Part shown: in pieces, positions 24,450 to 33,227 of the stretch
Layout: each line of letters opens with the position of its first letter
Position numbering within the stretch: the first letter of the stretch is position 1
NCBI GenBank assembly: GCA_022510725.1
Contig: JAFLSW010000007.1
Span: 1-64,000, forward strand
Source: Lachnospiraceae bacterium
Lineage (GTDB): Bacteria; Bacillota; Clostridia; Lachnospirales; Lachnospiraceae
Length of the DNA stretch: 64,000 nucleotides
Direction of reading: 5' to 3'
Program-made: the position numbers and the translations under genes
Notes under the pieces: generated by a model
Database searches by the model: none
The model's input: the letters and a program-made list of their open reading frames with translations, nothing else
What the model was told of the DNA's origin: nothing

Positions 24450-26183
24450 TTAACGGGGACTTAACATCTCCACACAAAGTCCACCCCAGCCGGTCTGATC
24501 GTTGGGCAGAGCCGTAACACCCAAAAGAGGCTTTGCCTGTCTGCACAGCTGTGCCTTCATCTTTTCTCCGTATAAATAGGGGTCTGCCCCCGAAAGTATG
24601 GCGCTTTCCATGAGAATGGCCGCCGCTCCCGTTACAAAAGGCGTGGCATAGCTGGTTCCGTCCAGCCGCTGCAGTCCATAGGAATTTTCAACCAGGATTC
24701 CTACGCCGGGGGCTGCGATCTCAGGTTTGACCTGCCTGATATTTCCTGCCGACAATCTGGTAACAAAGCCTCTGCCGGAAAAATCCGCATAGGTATTGAA
24801 TACCGCATCATAGGCTCCCACTGTAATGACCCGCTCCGCTGTGGATGGAATCGTCAGGGTCTGTTCCAAGGCCGGCTGCAAAAACCGGGTGTCCCTTCCC
24901 TTGATCTGGGAAGATGGCATATATAAGCTGTAGTTGCCGGATACCAACCTGACAGGCCGCAGGATAAGCTGCCACACCCCCTGATCGATATAGGTTTCTG
25001 CAGGTATAAAATCAAAGAAAATTTCTTGATCCACACTGTATGGCTGGGGCGCGCCGGCATAGATCAAAAGATTCGTATTGCCCAGTCTGCTTCGAAGAGT
25101 ACTGCCTATCTGACGGTAGGTATCCAGCGTATAACTGTCGCCTCCTGGAGCGCGAAGAGTCACCTCATAGGTATCCACATAGTTCAGCCAAAGCTGTAGA
25201 TTGAATTCCCGCTCATAAGCTCCTATGGTAAATTCAATAATCCTCTCTTCTTCTCTCTCGTCTATGACGCCCGCCGCATGCCCCCCTGCTGCTCCTTCAT
25301 TGCCGCTGCCAACACAGATGACCGTTCTGCCGATTTCTGACAGATTATCGATAAACCGTTCCAGCAGAGCCGTACCGTCATGAGCACCATAAGTATTGCC
25401 AAAGCTTAAATTAACTGCAAGGGGCATTTGTAATGATAACGCCCGTTTTACTACATAATCCAAAGCTCTCATCAAAGAGGTGGTCAAAGGAAAGCTTTCA
25501 TCCGCTCCCGTATCCAGTTTCACAATGATCAGAGATGCCAGAGGAGCCACCCCGGCCAGATTAATATTGACACTTCCGTCAGTTTGCCTGCCGTTTCCTG
25601 CGGCAATGGCCGCCACAGCAGTCCCGTGGCCGGATCTGTCAAAGGTAGGTCCTTCTGCGACCCCGGATGTGCCGGAAGCCAATATTTCATCCAATTCCTC
25701 TTTTGTATATTCTCTCTCCTGAACCTGGTCATAATAATACAGCACCCTTGTGGTGCCGTCAGGATTGCGAAAAGCAGGCATTTCATAGGACAAACCGCTG
25801 TCAATAATGCCGATACAGATGCCCTGTCCCTGATAACTTCTATCTATGACGCTCCTGTCATAAAGGCAACTGGCATAATTTCCGGCTGCATCATCGGCAT
25901 AAAGCCGCTTGGGTTTTTCCACAAATTCAATTTCTTCCAATGCCGCCAGCGCTTCAATATAACGCTTAGGCAAGGTCACGATCCCATAACCGGCGGAAAG
26001 AACCTCCACCCGAATATCCTCCCCCGCTATCCGGGAAAGATCTCCATGGAACTTTACAATAACCTCCCACCGCTCATTTGCCGCATCCGTTCCCGCCCGC
26101 AGCACCGGAGAAGCCAGCCGCTCCGCCTCTGTTGCTTCTAAAGATAAATTCAGCAGATTTTCCGCCTTTTGATTTTCAGGCAT
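24450..26183 (-). CDS. Subtilisin-family (S8) serine protease, Csp-like
   Basis: 577 residues, no signal peptide. The catalytic triad is visible: Asp in GIIDSGLSY (near 136), His in SGHGTAVAAIA (near 190) and Ser in LDGTSYATPFVTG (near 515), with the oxyanion Asn in VGSGNEGAAGG. A long insert (about 300-450) between the Asn and Ser blocks, with alternating strands, matches the jelly-roll domain of clostridial Csp proteases, which process spore germination enzymes. A short N-terminal prodomain-like region precedes the catalytic domain. Whether this organism sporulates is not shown by the window, so a general intracellular role is equally possible. Confidence 0.85.
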   Translation of the reverse strand: MPENQKAENLLNLSLEATEAERLASPVLRAGTDAANERWEVIVKFHGDLSRIAGEDIRVEVLSAGYGIVTLPKRYIEALAALEEIEFVEKPKRLYADDAAGNYASCLYDRSVIDRSYQGQGICIGIIDSGLSYEMPAFRNPDGTTRVLYYYDQVQEREYTKEELDEILASGTSGVAEGPTFDRSGHGTAVAAIAAGNGRQTDGSVNINLAGVAPLASLIIVKLDTGADESFPLTTSLMRALDYVVKRALSLQMPLAVNLSFGNTYGAHDGTALLERFIDNLSEIGRTVICVGSGNEGAAGGHAAGVIDEREEERIIEFTIGAYEREFNLQLWLNYVDTYEVTLRAPGGDSYTLDTYRQIGSTLRSRLGNTNLLIYAGAPQPYSVDQEIFFDFIPAETYIDQGVWQLILRPVRLVSGNYSLYMPSSQIKGRDTRFLQPALEQTLTIPSTAERVITVGAYDAVFNTYADFSGRGFVTRLSAGNIRQVKPEIAAPGVGILVENSYGLQRLDGTSYATPFVTGAAAILMESAILSGADPYLYGEKMKAQLCRQAKPLLGVTALPNDQTGWGGLCVEMLSPR

Positions 26184-26217
26184 GATGATCTCCTGACAGT
26201 TCTTTTCCTTTATATTA

Positions 26218-27585
26218 TTAAATATCGGGGAAATATTGCCTGGATTGCTTTTTTTGCATTTTTAAATAACATATGTAATATATCAGATTGATAAAAATGC
26301 CAAAGACTGTTGCTGCAGGAGCCGCCCAGCCGATCCGGGTCAGATTCGTTCCCGGCCGGATACTCATAAAATAGGACATGGGCAGTCTGACCACAAAGGT
26401 CTGTGCCAAGCCCTGCACCATAACGAATACTGTTTTTCCATGACCATTAAAAAATCCCATAAAGCTAAAGAGGACGCTGGTTACCACCGCTTCCGGTGCA
26501 AACCCCTTTAAATAGGCGGCCGCCTGGATAATGACATCTTTGTCATTTGTGAAAACAGAGGCCAACAGATCCCCTTTAAAGAAAGCAAAGAGGCCGATAA
26601 AAACTCCTGCGCCCGCCCCGATAGCCATGCCGCAGACCATTGCCTGTCTGGATCGCTTTTCTTCTCCTGCACCTACATTTTGCCCCACAAAGGATGCCAT
26701 GGATTGCATCAGGCTGGAAGGCACCAACATAACAAAACTTACTATTTTGTTGGCAACACCGTAGCCGGAGGAGGCATCCAAACCCAAGCGGTTGATAAAA
26801 GCACAAAGGGCCAAAAATGACAAATTTGTCAGAATCTCCTGGAGGGCAATGGGTGCTCCCAGCCGCAGGAATTTTGTCACTTCCGGATTAAAACAGATAT
26901 CCCTTCTTTCCATGGTAAAAGGAAGCTGCTGTTTTTTTATGATCAAAAGAGAAAGGATGACGCTGACTGCCTGAGCAAAAACCGTGGCAATGGCCGCTCC
27001 TGCCACATTTAGTTTCAAGCCCGCTACCAGCACCAAATCCCCTATGATATTGGCTGCACAGGCAATGGCCACAAAAATCAAGGGCAGCCTGGAATTGCCA
27101 AGCCCCCTGAAAATACTGCTGATCACATTATATCCAATGACAAAGACGATGCCGCCGCCACAGATTTTCACATAAAGAGAGGTAAGCTCCACTGCCTCCT
27201 CTGGAGCCTGCATCAGCAGGGAAAGAGGCTTTGAAAAGAGCAGGAGAAGTACCATTAAAACAGCGGACAGGGATAAAAAGAAGCATATAACGCCTCCCAA
27301 TACTTTCCCGATCCGCTCTTCTTTCTTTTCTCCCAAATAGCGGCTGATCAATACCGTGATACCCATGGTCAGTCCCGTAATGGAAAATACAACCAAATTG
27401 ATGATATTGCTGCCTGTTGACACGGCAGAGATTCCCGCTGTGGTGCCGTACCATCCTACGATCAGCAGGTCTACTGCACCATACATGGCCTGCAAGATCA
27501 AAGCTCCAAAAATAGGAACCATAAATTTGATCAATTTAAGTGGAATGCTCCCTGTTGTAAAATCACTGCTTTTGTTCTCTTCCAT
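26218..27585 (-). CDS. MATE-family multidrug/cation efflux transporter
   Basis: 455 residues from the ATG at 27583-27585, chosen because GGAG lies seven bases before it; a longer frame to 27654 would overlap murD. Twelve membrane helices in two homologous halves, with the N-terminal GSIPLKLIKFMVPIFGALIL segment and the FVGQNVGAGEEKRSRQA loop typical of MATE exporters that use Na+ or H+ gradients. It starts 16 bases after the murD stop, so it may be the last gene of the murL-murD operon. A link to cell-wall precursors is not supported by sequence. Confidence 0.88.
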   Translation of the reverse strand: MEENKSSDFTTGSIPLKLIKFMVPIFGALILQAMYGAVDLLIVGWYGTTAGISAVSTGSNIINLVVFSITGLTMGITVLISRYLGEKKEERIGKVLGGVICFFLSLSAVLMVLLLLFSKPLSLLMQAPEEAVELTSLYVKICGGGIVFVIGYNVISSIFRGLGNSRLPLIFVAIACAANIIGDLVLVAGLKLNVAGAAIATVFAQAVSVILSLLIIKKQQLPFTMERRDICFNPEVTKFLRLGAPIALQEILTNLSFLALCAFINRLGLDASSGYGVANKIVSFVMLVPSSLMQSMASFVGQNVGAGEEKRSRQAMVCGMAIGAGAGVFIGLFAFFKGDLLASVFTNDKDVIIQAAAYLKGFAPEAVVTSVLFSFMGFFNGHGKTVFVMVQGLAQTFVVRLPMSYFMSIRPGTNLTRIGWAAPAATVFGIFINLIYYICYLKMQKKQSRQYFPDI

Positions 27586-27601
27586 CTTTTTTCTCCGAAT
27601 G

Positions 27602-28981
27602 TTATTCCGTCTTTTCCCGTACCAGTTCCTGAAAACGGTCTCCCCGCTTCTCAAAATTCTGGAATATGCCGTAGCTTGCCGCTGCCGGAGACAAAATGCA
27701 GCTGCCGCCTTTTTTGGTGATCTCTTTTGCCAGTTTTACCGCATCTTCTAAATGCTCTACTACATACAGCCTTTCTTTTCCCTGAAAGTTTGGCATGTTT
27801 TCCATGATCTCCCGGTAGATCCGTCTGCCGGTTTCTTCCATCAAAATAATGTGAGCCACATCTGAGGTGGAAAGATATTCTTCCAAGTTTACATAACTAA
27901 TATCCCGATCCATCCCGCCAATCAACACCGTATCCGCATTTTGAATGGTATTTAAAGCCTGAATGGTGGTTTCGTCTATGGTAGAAATGGAGTCATCATA
28001 ATAGGTAACTCCGTCTATGGTGCCTACGGGCTGGAGCCTATGAGGCAGGGGAGAATAAGAAAGCAACCCTTTCCTGAAATCTTCATCACCTAAGTCAAAA
28101 TCTTTGCATATGGCATATACAAAGCCAATATCCAAATGATTGTGTTCTCCCAAAAGAGGCGTCTCGTCCGGAATCAGAAAGGTATCAGAACCGTAAGTGA
28201 TCCTCTTCCCATCAACCAATACATCTCCTTTTCCATCTTTCTGAAAAGAAACTAAAATGCGCTGTCCCTTATGCACGGAAGAATCAGGCGCGACAGAAGG
28301 GTGGGCATAGAGAATATCTCCCTCTTTTTGGTTTACATAAATCTTTTCTTTGGACGCTACATACTTTTCCATGGTGCCATAATGGTCTAAATGCTCCTCA
28401 TAAATATTTAAGAGCACTCCCCATTTGGGAGAAACAGTCATATATTCCAGCTGATGACAGGATAACTCCAGCACCAGAAGGGACTCCTCCCTGATCTGCG
28501 GGATAATATCAAAGACCGGAATGCCGATATTGCCGGCTAAAATCGCATCTTTACCGCTTATCTTCAGGATATGATGCAGCAAGGTAGTGGTCGTGCTCTT
28601 CCCCTTTGTGCCGGTAATACCGATGATCCTATCTCTGTAAACCCGGAAAAAAAGCTCCATCTGGGATAAAATCGTGGCTTGATAAGCTTCAATGGGCTTT
28701 TGTAACACGATACCGGGACTTTTCATGACCAGATCATAGGAATCGATGGCATCTTGATGATCGGCTCCGCAATGAAAGGCGATATGCGCAAGGGATTCTT
28801 TTCCGGCTTCCTTTTCAAAAGAAGCCAGATCCTTTAAAGAAAGGGCAGCCTGATCCGCAATGCCAATGCGCTCTGCACCTCCCGCCTTTAGAAAAAGAGC
28901 AAGTGTGGATCTTCCTTCTCTGCCAAAGCCAAGTATCAAGACTTTTTTATGATTTATCAGATTTCTTACCGTTTGAATCAC
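27602..28981 (-). CDS. murD2: MurD-like UDP-MurNAc-L-alanine--glutamate ligase, probable MurD2 type
   Basis: 459-residue Mur ligase: Rossmann start VLILGFGREGRST, ATP site GITGTKGKSTTT (near 128), LSCHQLEYM and NIYEEHLDHYG. Canonical MurD has a D-S-K-A-T-N block whose Lys and Thr contact D-glutamate. Here the block reads YYDDSISTIDETTIQAL, without the Lys-Ala-Thr-Asn. As I recall, that pattern characterises MurD2 enzymes that add L-glutamate. Its 35-base overlap with a MurL-like epimerase gene supports this reading. If correct, the product UDP-MurNAc-L-Ala-L-Glu is epimerised to the D-Glu form by MurL. Two GTTTACATAA motifs (27887 and 28331) encode Tyr-Val-Asn. Confidence 0.8.
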   Translation of the reverse strand: MIQTVRNLINHKKVLILGFGREGRSTLALFLKAGGAERIGIADQAALSLKDLASFEKEAGKESLAHIAFHCGADHQDAIDSYDLVMKSPGIVLQKPIEAYQATILSQMELFFRVYRDRIIGITGTKGKSTTTTLLHHILKISGKDAILAGNIGIPVFDIIPQIREESLLVLELSCHQLEYMTVSPKWGVLLNIYEEHLDHYGTMEKYVASKEKIYVNQKEGDILYAHPSVAPDSSVHKGQRILVSFQKDGKGDVLVDGKRITYGSDTFLIPDETPLLGEHNHLDIGFVYAICKDFDLGDEDFRKGLLSYSPLPHRLQPVGTIDGVTYYDDSISTIDETTIQALNTIQNADTVLIGGMDRDISYVNLEEYLSTSDVAHIILMEETGRRIYREIMENMPNFQGKERLYVVEHLEDAVKLAKEITKKGGSCILSPAAASYGIFQNFEKRGDRFQELVREKTE

Positions 28982-30362
28982 GATATGCTCCTCTTTTCTT
29001 TAATTCCTGTATAAACAGCTCCTCAAATTCTTCAGGAAGCAGATTTTCATGATCATAATAGTAAAAATACTTCTCGCAGTCAGCCAGATACTTGTCATAC
29101 ATGCCCCATCTTTTATATTTGTAAAAGAGGGCAGGTTTTCTGACTCCTTTAGGATAGTCCCTGATGGCAAGCGTGATGGCACAATTGATCTCATCCCGGC
29201 TTCCTACGCATTCAAAAGGCTTTTCCTCATCCAGGCCGATCAGTTTCCTGAAATCATCCTCCATTTTGAGCTTATTTGCCATATTGATGCCAAAAATCTC
29301 CTTCAATCTTGGCTGAGACAAGAAGGGCGATAAGATCAGCCATACAAATAAACATTTGGGGCAATTACAGCACCATATATTTCGTTTGCTTCCTGCGTTG
29401 CAGCTTCTGAAAAGCTCATGATATTTTTTGACCTTAGAAAAATATGCCGCAATCTGAAATTCGCTCAAAGGCCGGAGTAAACTGAAATAATAAGTACCGC
29501 TTGCCAGATACTTCTTCTCATAATTATGAAAATCCGATTCAAACTGAAAGCTCTTGGAATACTGATGGTTTACATAACTATCTTTTACTGTACTTTCATT
29601 GGCGCTGGATTCGTTAGATAAGGGAATATAAGTCAGTCCATATAAGTAAGCCGTCAAAGTGGCGGAAAATGCAACAATAGCGGAAAAAGGCGTATGGCCA
29701 TTTAAATACCCTTCTTCATTTAATTGCAACATCCTTTTATCCAGGGTTCTTCTCACATCAATGATATGCGCAAGATCATAGTCGGAAACCGCTGCAGTAT
29801 CTAAAGTAGCTGCTCTGGAATTAATGATATAACAATAATTATTATCCTTTCTGCTTCGCAGAATATCCAGCGTTACTGCAGAATCTTTTCCGCCGCCTAC
29901 GGGTATGAGACAGCCATCACCTGTCAGTTTGCCATTCTTCTTTTTGGGATGCCAGGCCTTGCCCTTTGCAGTGATCTCCATGAATCCTTCTTGATCTTCT
30001 TCTATGCCATTGGTGTAATAGAACTCCCCAAGACCATTAAAATAGAGGCGTTTCCACCATGCGATCTGCTCCTCATCCAATCCACAGGGTTCGATGATCA
30101 CTTCCTTCGGACAAGCTATTTTCCAGTAACTGATCAATTCCACCATCCCCAGTGAAAAGGCCAGATTTAAAAATACATCGTCATCCCTGTCTATCGCTTT
30201 TTCTGAATCAGGAAGTGGAATCTCCCAGGACGGAGCAAAAGAAGAAAGTCCCGGTATTTCAAAGTCGTAAGTGATCACAACTTTTTCTTCATCATCTTCC
30301 ACTTCAAAACCATGATAAATAAATTGTTGATACTGCTTCCGCAGTGCTTCATATGTTTTCAT
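28947..30362 (-). CDS. murL: MurL-like UDP-MurNAc-L-Ala-L-Glu epimerase
   Basis: 471 residues. The central region has a PP-loop-type nucleotide motif LIPVGGGKDSAVTLDIL (near 160), later a Cys-rich block NIWCCNCPKCLFVWLIL, and LSNESSANESTV. This architecture fits MurL, the ATP-dependent epimerase that inverts the terminal L-Glu of UDP-MurNAc-L-Ala-L-Glu, first described in Xanthomonas together with MurD2. The downstream murD overlaps it by 35 bases, so the two are translationally coupled. The assignment rests on motif memory plus the neighbour. An alternative is an unrelated ATP-pyrophosphatase. Confidence 0.72.
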   Translation of the reverse strand: MKTYEALRKQYQQFIYHGFEVEDDEEKVVITYDFEIPGLSSFAPSWEIPLPDSEKAIDRDDDVFLNLAFSLGMVELISYWKIACPKEVIIEPCGLDEEQIAWWKRLYFNGLGEFYYTNGIEEDQEGFMEITAKGKAWHPKKKNGKLTGDGCLIPVGGGKDSAVTLDILRSRKDNNYCYIINSRAATLDTAAVSDYDLAHIIDVRRTLDKRMLQLNEEGYLNGHTPFSAIVAFSATLTAYLYGLTYIPLSNESSANESTVKDSYVNHQYSKSFQFESDFHNYEKKYLASGTYYFSLLRPLSEFQIAAYFSKVKKYHELFRSCNAGSKRNIWCCNCPKCLFVWLILSPFLSQPRLKEIFGINMANKLKMEDDFRKLIGLDEEKPFECVGSRDEINCAITLAIRDYPKGVRKPALFYKYKRWGMYDKYLADCEKYFYYYDHENLLPEEFEELFIQELKKRGAYRDSNGKKSDKS

Positions 30363-30391
30363 AATTCTACTCTCCGCTTTCGTTTCATTCG

Positions 30392-30420
30392 TTTACGTTA
30401 AGCTAATATAATGTTATAAT
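30392..30420 (+). promoter_or_regulatory. Promoter of the AraC-type regulator
   Basis: TTTACG and perfect TATAAT, 17 bases apart, about 57 bases before the ATG. A small GGGAT/ATCCC hairpin (30441-30455) lies in the leader. The same 114-base gap must carry the murL promoter in the other direction; it is AT-rich but shows no clear pair of boxes for that strand. Confidence 0.7.
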
Positions 30421-30476
30421 AATCAATATTGTACTGAAATGGGATCGAAAATCCCAGAACAGGAGGTTTACACAAC

Positions 30477-31421
30477 ATGGATTTCAGACATGACCAGGAT
30501 ACCATTATTGTGGGAGAAAACCTAAAAGAGTTGAAAGAACATGGGGACTTTGAATATCCCGTTGGAGTATATGATGTCAATTTAAAAAATATGTATATGG
30601 AAATGGTACGCTGGCATTGGCATGATGAAGTAGAATTCATCTATGTCGAAAAAGGCAGCGGAATCTTCTGTATCAGTGAGGAAACCTATGAACTTTCCCA
30701 AGGAGAAGGAATGTTTATCAACAAAGGGGTCCTGCATTCCGTTCAGATGACTGCCGGCGGAAAAGAAAACAACTGCTTATACACCTCCATCGTCTTCCAT
30801 CCTTCACTTTTATTCGGATATGGGCAGACAAAACTATCTTCCGATTACTTAAATCCTATTTTAACAAGCTCCTCCATGGCTGCTCTGCCTTTAAAATCAG
30901 ATACCATCTATGACATAACCATGCTGGAAATGCTGCGGAGGATCATTCATGTCAATCGGGAACATCAATTCTGTTATGAGCTATATACCAAGGACTATCT
31001 GATACGCATCTGGATCCTGATGTTGGAAAGCCGCCAGGAAGAATTTGAAGCAATACCAAAATCAAAGGAACATCGAGTCAATATGGATGAAGTGCGGGCC
31101 AAAGAGGCCATCCGTTTTATCGAAGAGCACTACACGGAACCCATTTCTTTAGATGATATCGCTGCTTCCATCCATGTGAGCAAGAGCGAATGCTGTCGCT
31201 GCATCAAACGCTGCATGAAAATGACACCCTTTGAATACTTAATGAAGCATCGGATCTATGTTGCTGCCGGCCTTCTGTGCGATCCGGATTGCAACGATTC
31301 CATTGCCGAGCTGGCTTCCAAGGTGGGATTTAATAGCAGCAGCTATTTTAATAAACTATTCCGTAAATACCTAAAATGTACACCTACTCAGTATAAAGCT
31401 CGTCAGTTGTCCAGATCATAA
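30477..31421 (+). CDS. AraC-family transcriptional regulator with cupin sensor domain
   Basis: 314 residues. A cupin-like N-terminal domain (about 25-110; WHWHDEVEFIYVEKGSG and EGMFINKGVLHSVQ) is followed by two helix-turn-helix motifs in the last 100 residues (ISLDDIAASIHVSKSECCRC and IAELASKVGFNSSSYFNKLF). Such proteins usually sense a sugar or other small ligand and activate nearby genes. It stands alone on the + strand with convergent and divergent neighbours, so its target is not evident. AGGAGG precedes the ATG. Confidence 0.9.
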   Translation: MDFRHDQDTIIVGENLKELKEHGDFEYPVGVYDVNLKNMYMEMVRWHWHDEVEFIYVEKGSGIFCISEETYELSQGEGMFINKGVLHSVQMTAGGKENNCLYTSIVFHPSLLFGYGQTKLSSDYLNPILTSSSMAALPLKSDTIYDITMLEMLRRIIHVNREHQFCYELYTKDYLIRIWILMLESRQEEFEAIPKSKEHRVNMDEVRAKEAIRFIEEHYTEPISLDDIAASIHVSKSECCRCIKRCMKMTPFEYLMKHRIYVAAGLLCDPDCNDSIAELASKVGFNSSSYFNKLFRKYLKCTPTQYKARQLSRS

Positions 31422-31436
31422 AAGTTATTCTGGCCC

Positions 31437-32330
31437 TCAGATATAGGTTACCACACCCTTTTCCTGCATAAATACAGGATGATAGGAAAGCTTTGCCTGA
31501 CGCAGACCGTCTGCACCGGTATCCTCTTCTCTGTTGATGTAGGTATACTGGGATGCCTCATGAATGACAAATTGCTGGTTGATAATGGGATAGGCTCCCT
31601 GCACATCCGCAAAGGCTTTCTCAATATGGACCACATAGGTGTCATGGCTCAAAGGCTCGCCGATACTGAATGCCACGACCCTGCCGCCGGCGCGGATCAG
31701 TCCGCCTGTCAGATTCAGTTCCTCCAGCATCTCCAGAGCATTTAATGTAACACAGTATTCCTTTTTCTTGTCCGGATCTTCATCACATCCATTCTGTATC
31801 CGCCATTCATTTGCCATTTCCAGGCATTCTTCCTTATTTTCCGCTGTGATGGACTCATACTGATAATCGGGATAATCCGTTAAAAAACGGTTGATATGAT
31901 TTCTCTTGCCATGGAGTTTTTTCCCTGCAAGAGAGATCAGTTTTTCCGATTCATAGATGTAGTCCGCCACATCCCTGTCATATTCAATCTGAAATTTACC
32001 GGGAAACAGTTCTTCCATGAGCTGAAACTGCTCCGGCGTGACCATATGCATGCAAAAAGGCTTGTCCTGCTCCTTAAAATAATCCATCAGCTTTTGGATG
32101 GTAAGCTTCACATCCCCTTTTCCGATGGGAAAGCTGACCGAAAGCCTGTCTCCGCCTGAACAAAACAGCAGATTATCATCCGATACACAATATTTCGTAC
32201 CATAAAAGGGTGACCAGAGCAGATTGTTGGCAAAGGAATGCTCACAGCTTCTGGACTGCTCCTTTTCATAAAATTCCTTAAATAATTCCTGTTCCTCTTT
32301 TGTAATCTTCTTCCATTGAAATTCTTCCAT
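31437..32330 (-). CDS. DUF2156 protein (GNAT-fold, LPG-synthase-like C-terminal domain)
   Basis: 297 residues. The sequence follows the DUF2156 pattern: KHGKRNHINRFLTDYP in the middle and a second half with GGLIRAGGRVVAFSIGEPLS and GAYPIINQQFVIHEA. DUF2156 is related to the catalytic domain of MprF, which aminoacylates phosphatidylglycerol, but this copy has no membrane part, so it is a soluble acyl- or aminoacyl-transferase-like protein of unknown substrate. It ends 15 bases from the AraC stop (convergent) and follows a 97-residue gene by 20 bases. Confidence 0.82.
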   Translation of the reverse strand: MEEFQWKKITKEEQELFKEFYEKEQSRSCEHSFANNLLWSPFYGTKYCVSDDNLLFCSGGDRLSVSFPIGKGDVKLTIQKLMDYFKEQDKPFCMHMVTPEQFQLMEELFPGKFQIEYDRDVADYIYESEKLISLAGKKLHGKRNHINRFLTDYPDYQYESITAENKEECLEMANEWRIQNGCDEDPDKKKEYCVTLNALEMLEELNLTGGLIRAGGRVVAFSIGEPLSHDTYVVHIEKAFADVQGAYPIINQQFVIHEASQYTYINREEDTGADGLRQAKLSYHPVFMQEKGVVTYI

Positions 32331-32350
32331 TGTTACACACTCTTTCTAAT

Positions 32351-32644
32351 TTACTTGCAGCCGGGCTCCTGACTGTCCTCCAATACATCAAAGGCATCAC
32401 CTCTTGCCCAGGGGCTTCCCACATCGCATCTGCCGTGATGGGATACCCTGGCACTCTTTCCTGCCGTCATTTCCTCAGAAACCGACACATTGAGCCTGCT
32501 GACCTCAGACTGACCGAAATTTTCCAGGATCGCCAGCATATTTTCAATATCTTCTTCGGAAACATCCCCCTTTTTCTTTTTCTCTTCCGCCATCAGATCC
32601 AGGATAAACAGGGGCTCATCAGCCCTATTGTTCTGTTCGCTCAT
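32351..32644 (-). CDS. 97-residue acidic protein of unknown function
   Basis: No recognised domain, signal peptide or membrane segment. The first half is predicted helical and charged (EEKKKKGDVSEEDIENMLAI); the second half is rich in Gly, Ser and Asp (KSARVSHHGRCDVGSPW). GGGAG lies before the ATG. It is cotranscribed with the DUF2156 gene. A promoter-like TAAAAT with a weak TGGAAA box lies in the gap upstream. Confidence 0.6.
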   Translation of the reverse strand: MSEQNNRADEPLFILDLMAEEKKKKGDVSEEDIENMLAILENFGQSEVSRLNVSVSEEMTAGKSARVSHHGRCDVGSPWARGDAFDVLEDSQEPGCK

Positions 32645-32782
32645 CTTCCATCACTCCCAGCTATTATAACCTCAATACCCTTTGTTTTTTATATAACCCA
32701 TACGGCTCATTTTAACACAAATCCGTACATTTTCCACTAAAAGTTTTGATTTTCATAAAAATTTTAAAATTTGTGCTGAATA

Positions 32783-32819
32783 AACAGTATAAAACAGTTG
32801 ACAACTGTTACATACTGTT
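32783..32819 (+). promoter_or_regulatory. Nested palindromic operator upstream of the GntR regulator
   Basis: Two concentric inverted repeats share a centre at 32801: an inner AACAGTT-GAC-AACTGTT (32793-32809) and an outer AACAGTAT/ATACTGTT pair (32783-32790 and 32812-32819). The centre lies within the -35 box, the expected position for repression by the GntR protein encoded just downstream. Confidence 0.75.
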
Positions 32820-32826
32820 ATACACT
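32798..32826 (+). promoter_or_regulatory. Promoter of the GntR-ABC operon
   Basis: Perfect TTGACA and TACACT with 17 bases between them, 24 bases before the start codon, overlapping the palindromic operator. Confidence 0.8.
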
Positions 32827-32849
32827 GTTTGTAGATAGGAGGATCCACT

Positions 32850-33227
32850 ATGAAGATCATGATCAACAATTCGTCCATGCAGCCCATCTATGAACAGGTG
32901 GTGGAACAGGTAAAAGGCCTGATCTTAGCAGGCGAGTTAAAAGAAGAAGAAATGCTTCCTTCCGTCCGCACCCTTTCCAAGGACCTAAAGATCAGCGCCT
33001 TAACGGTAAAGAAATCTTATGACTGTCTGGAGGAAGAAGGCTACATCATTACCGTACACGGCAAAGGAAGCTTTGTAGCACCCACAAACAAAGAATTGTT
33101 CCTGGAGGAAAACCGCAAACAGGTGGAAGCCGACCTGGAATTGGCCATCCGGAAAGGCAGAAACTCGGGGTTGTCCAAACAGGAACTGACGGAATTATTT
33201 ACATTGATATTGGAGGAAAGCCAATGA
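32850..33227 (+). CDS. GntR-family (YtrA type) transcriptional regulator
   Basis: 125 residues. A winged helix-turn-helix (about 10-75; PIYEQVVEQVKGLILAGEL, LPSVRTLSKDLKISALTVKK and GYIITVHGKGSFVA) is followed by a short helical dimerisation tail, the YtrA layout. YtrA-type regulators commonly repress the ABC transporter genes that follow them. Its stop overlaps the ATPase start (ATGA), and the operator at 32783-32819 implies autorepression. Confidence 0.92.
   Translation: MKIMINNSSMQPIYEQVVEQVKGLILAGELKEEEMLPSVRTLSKDLKISALTVKKSYDCLEEEGYIITVHGKGSFVAPTNKELFLEENRKQVEADLELAIRKGRNSGLSKQELTELFTLILEESQ

Noticed and set aside
30398-30640. An 80-codon - strand frame over the AraC promoter and start
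   Set aside because: It overlaps the AraC gene and its promoter on the other strand and lacks a ribosome binding site.
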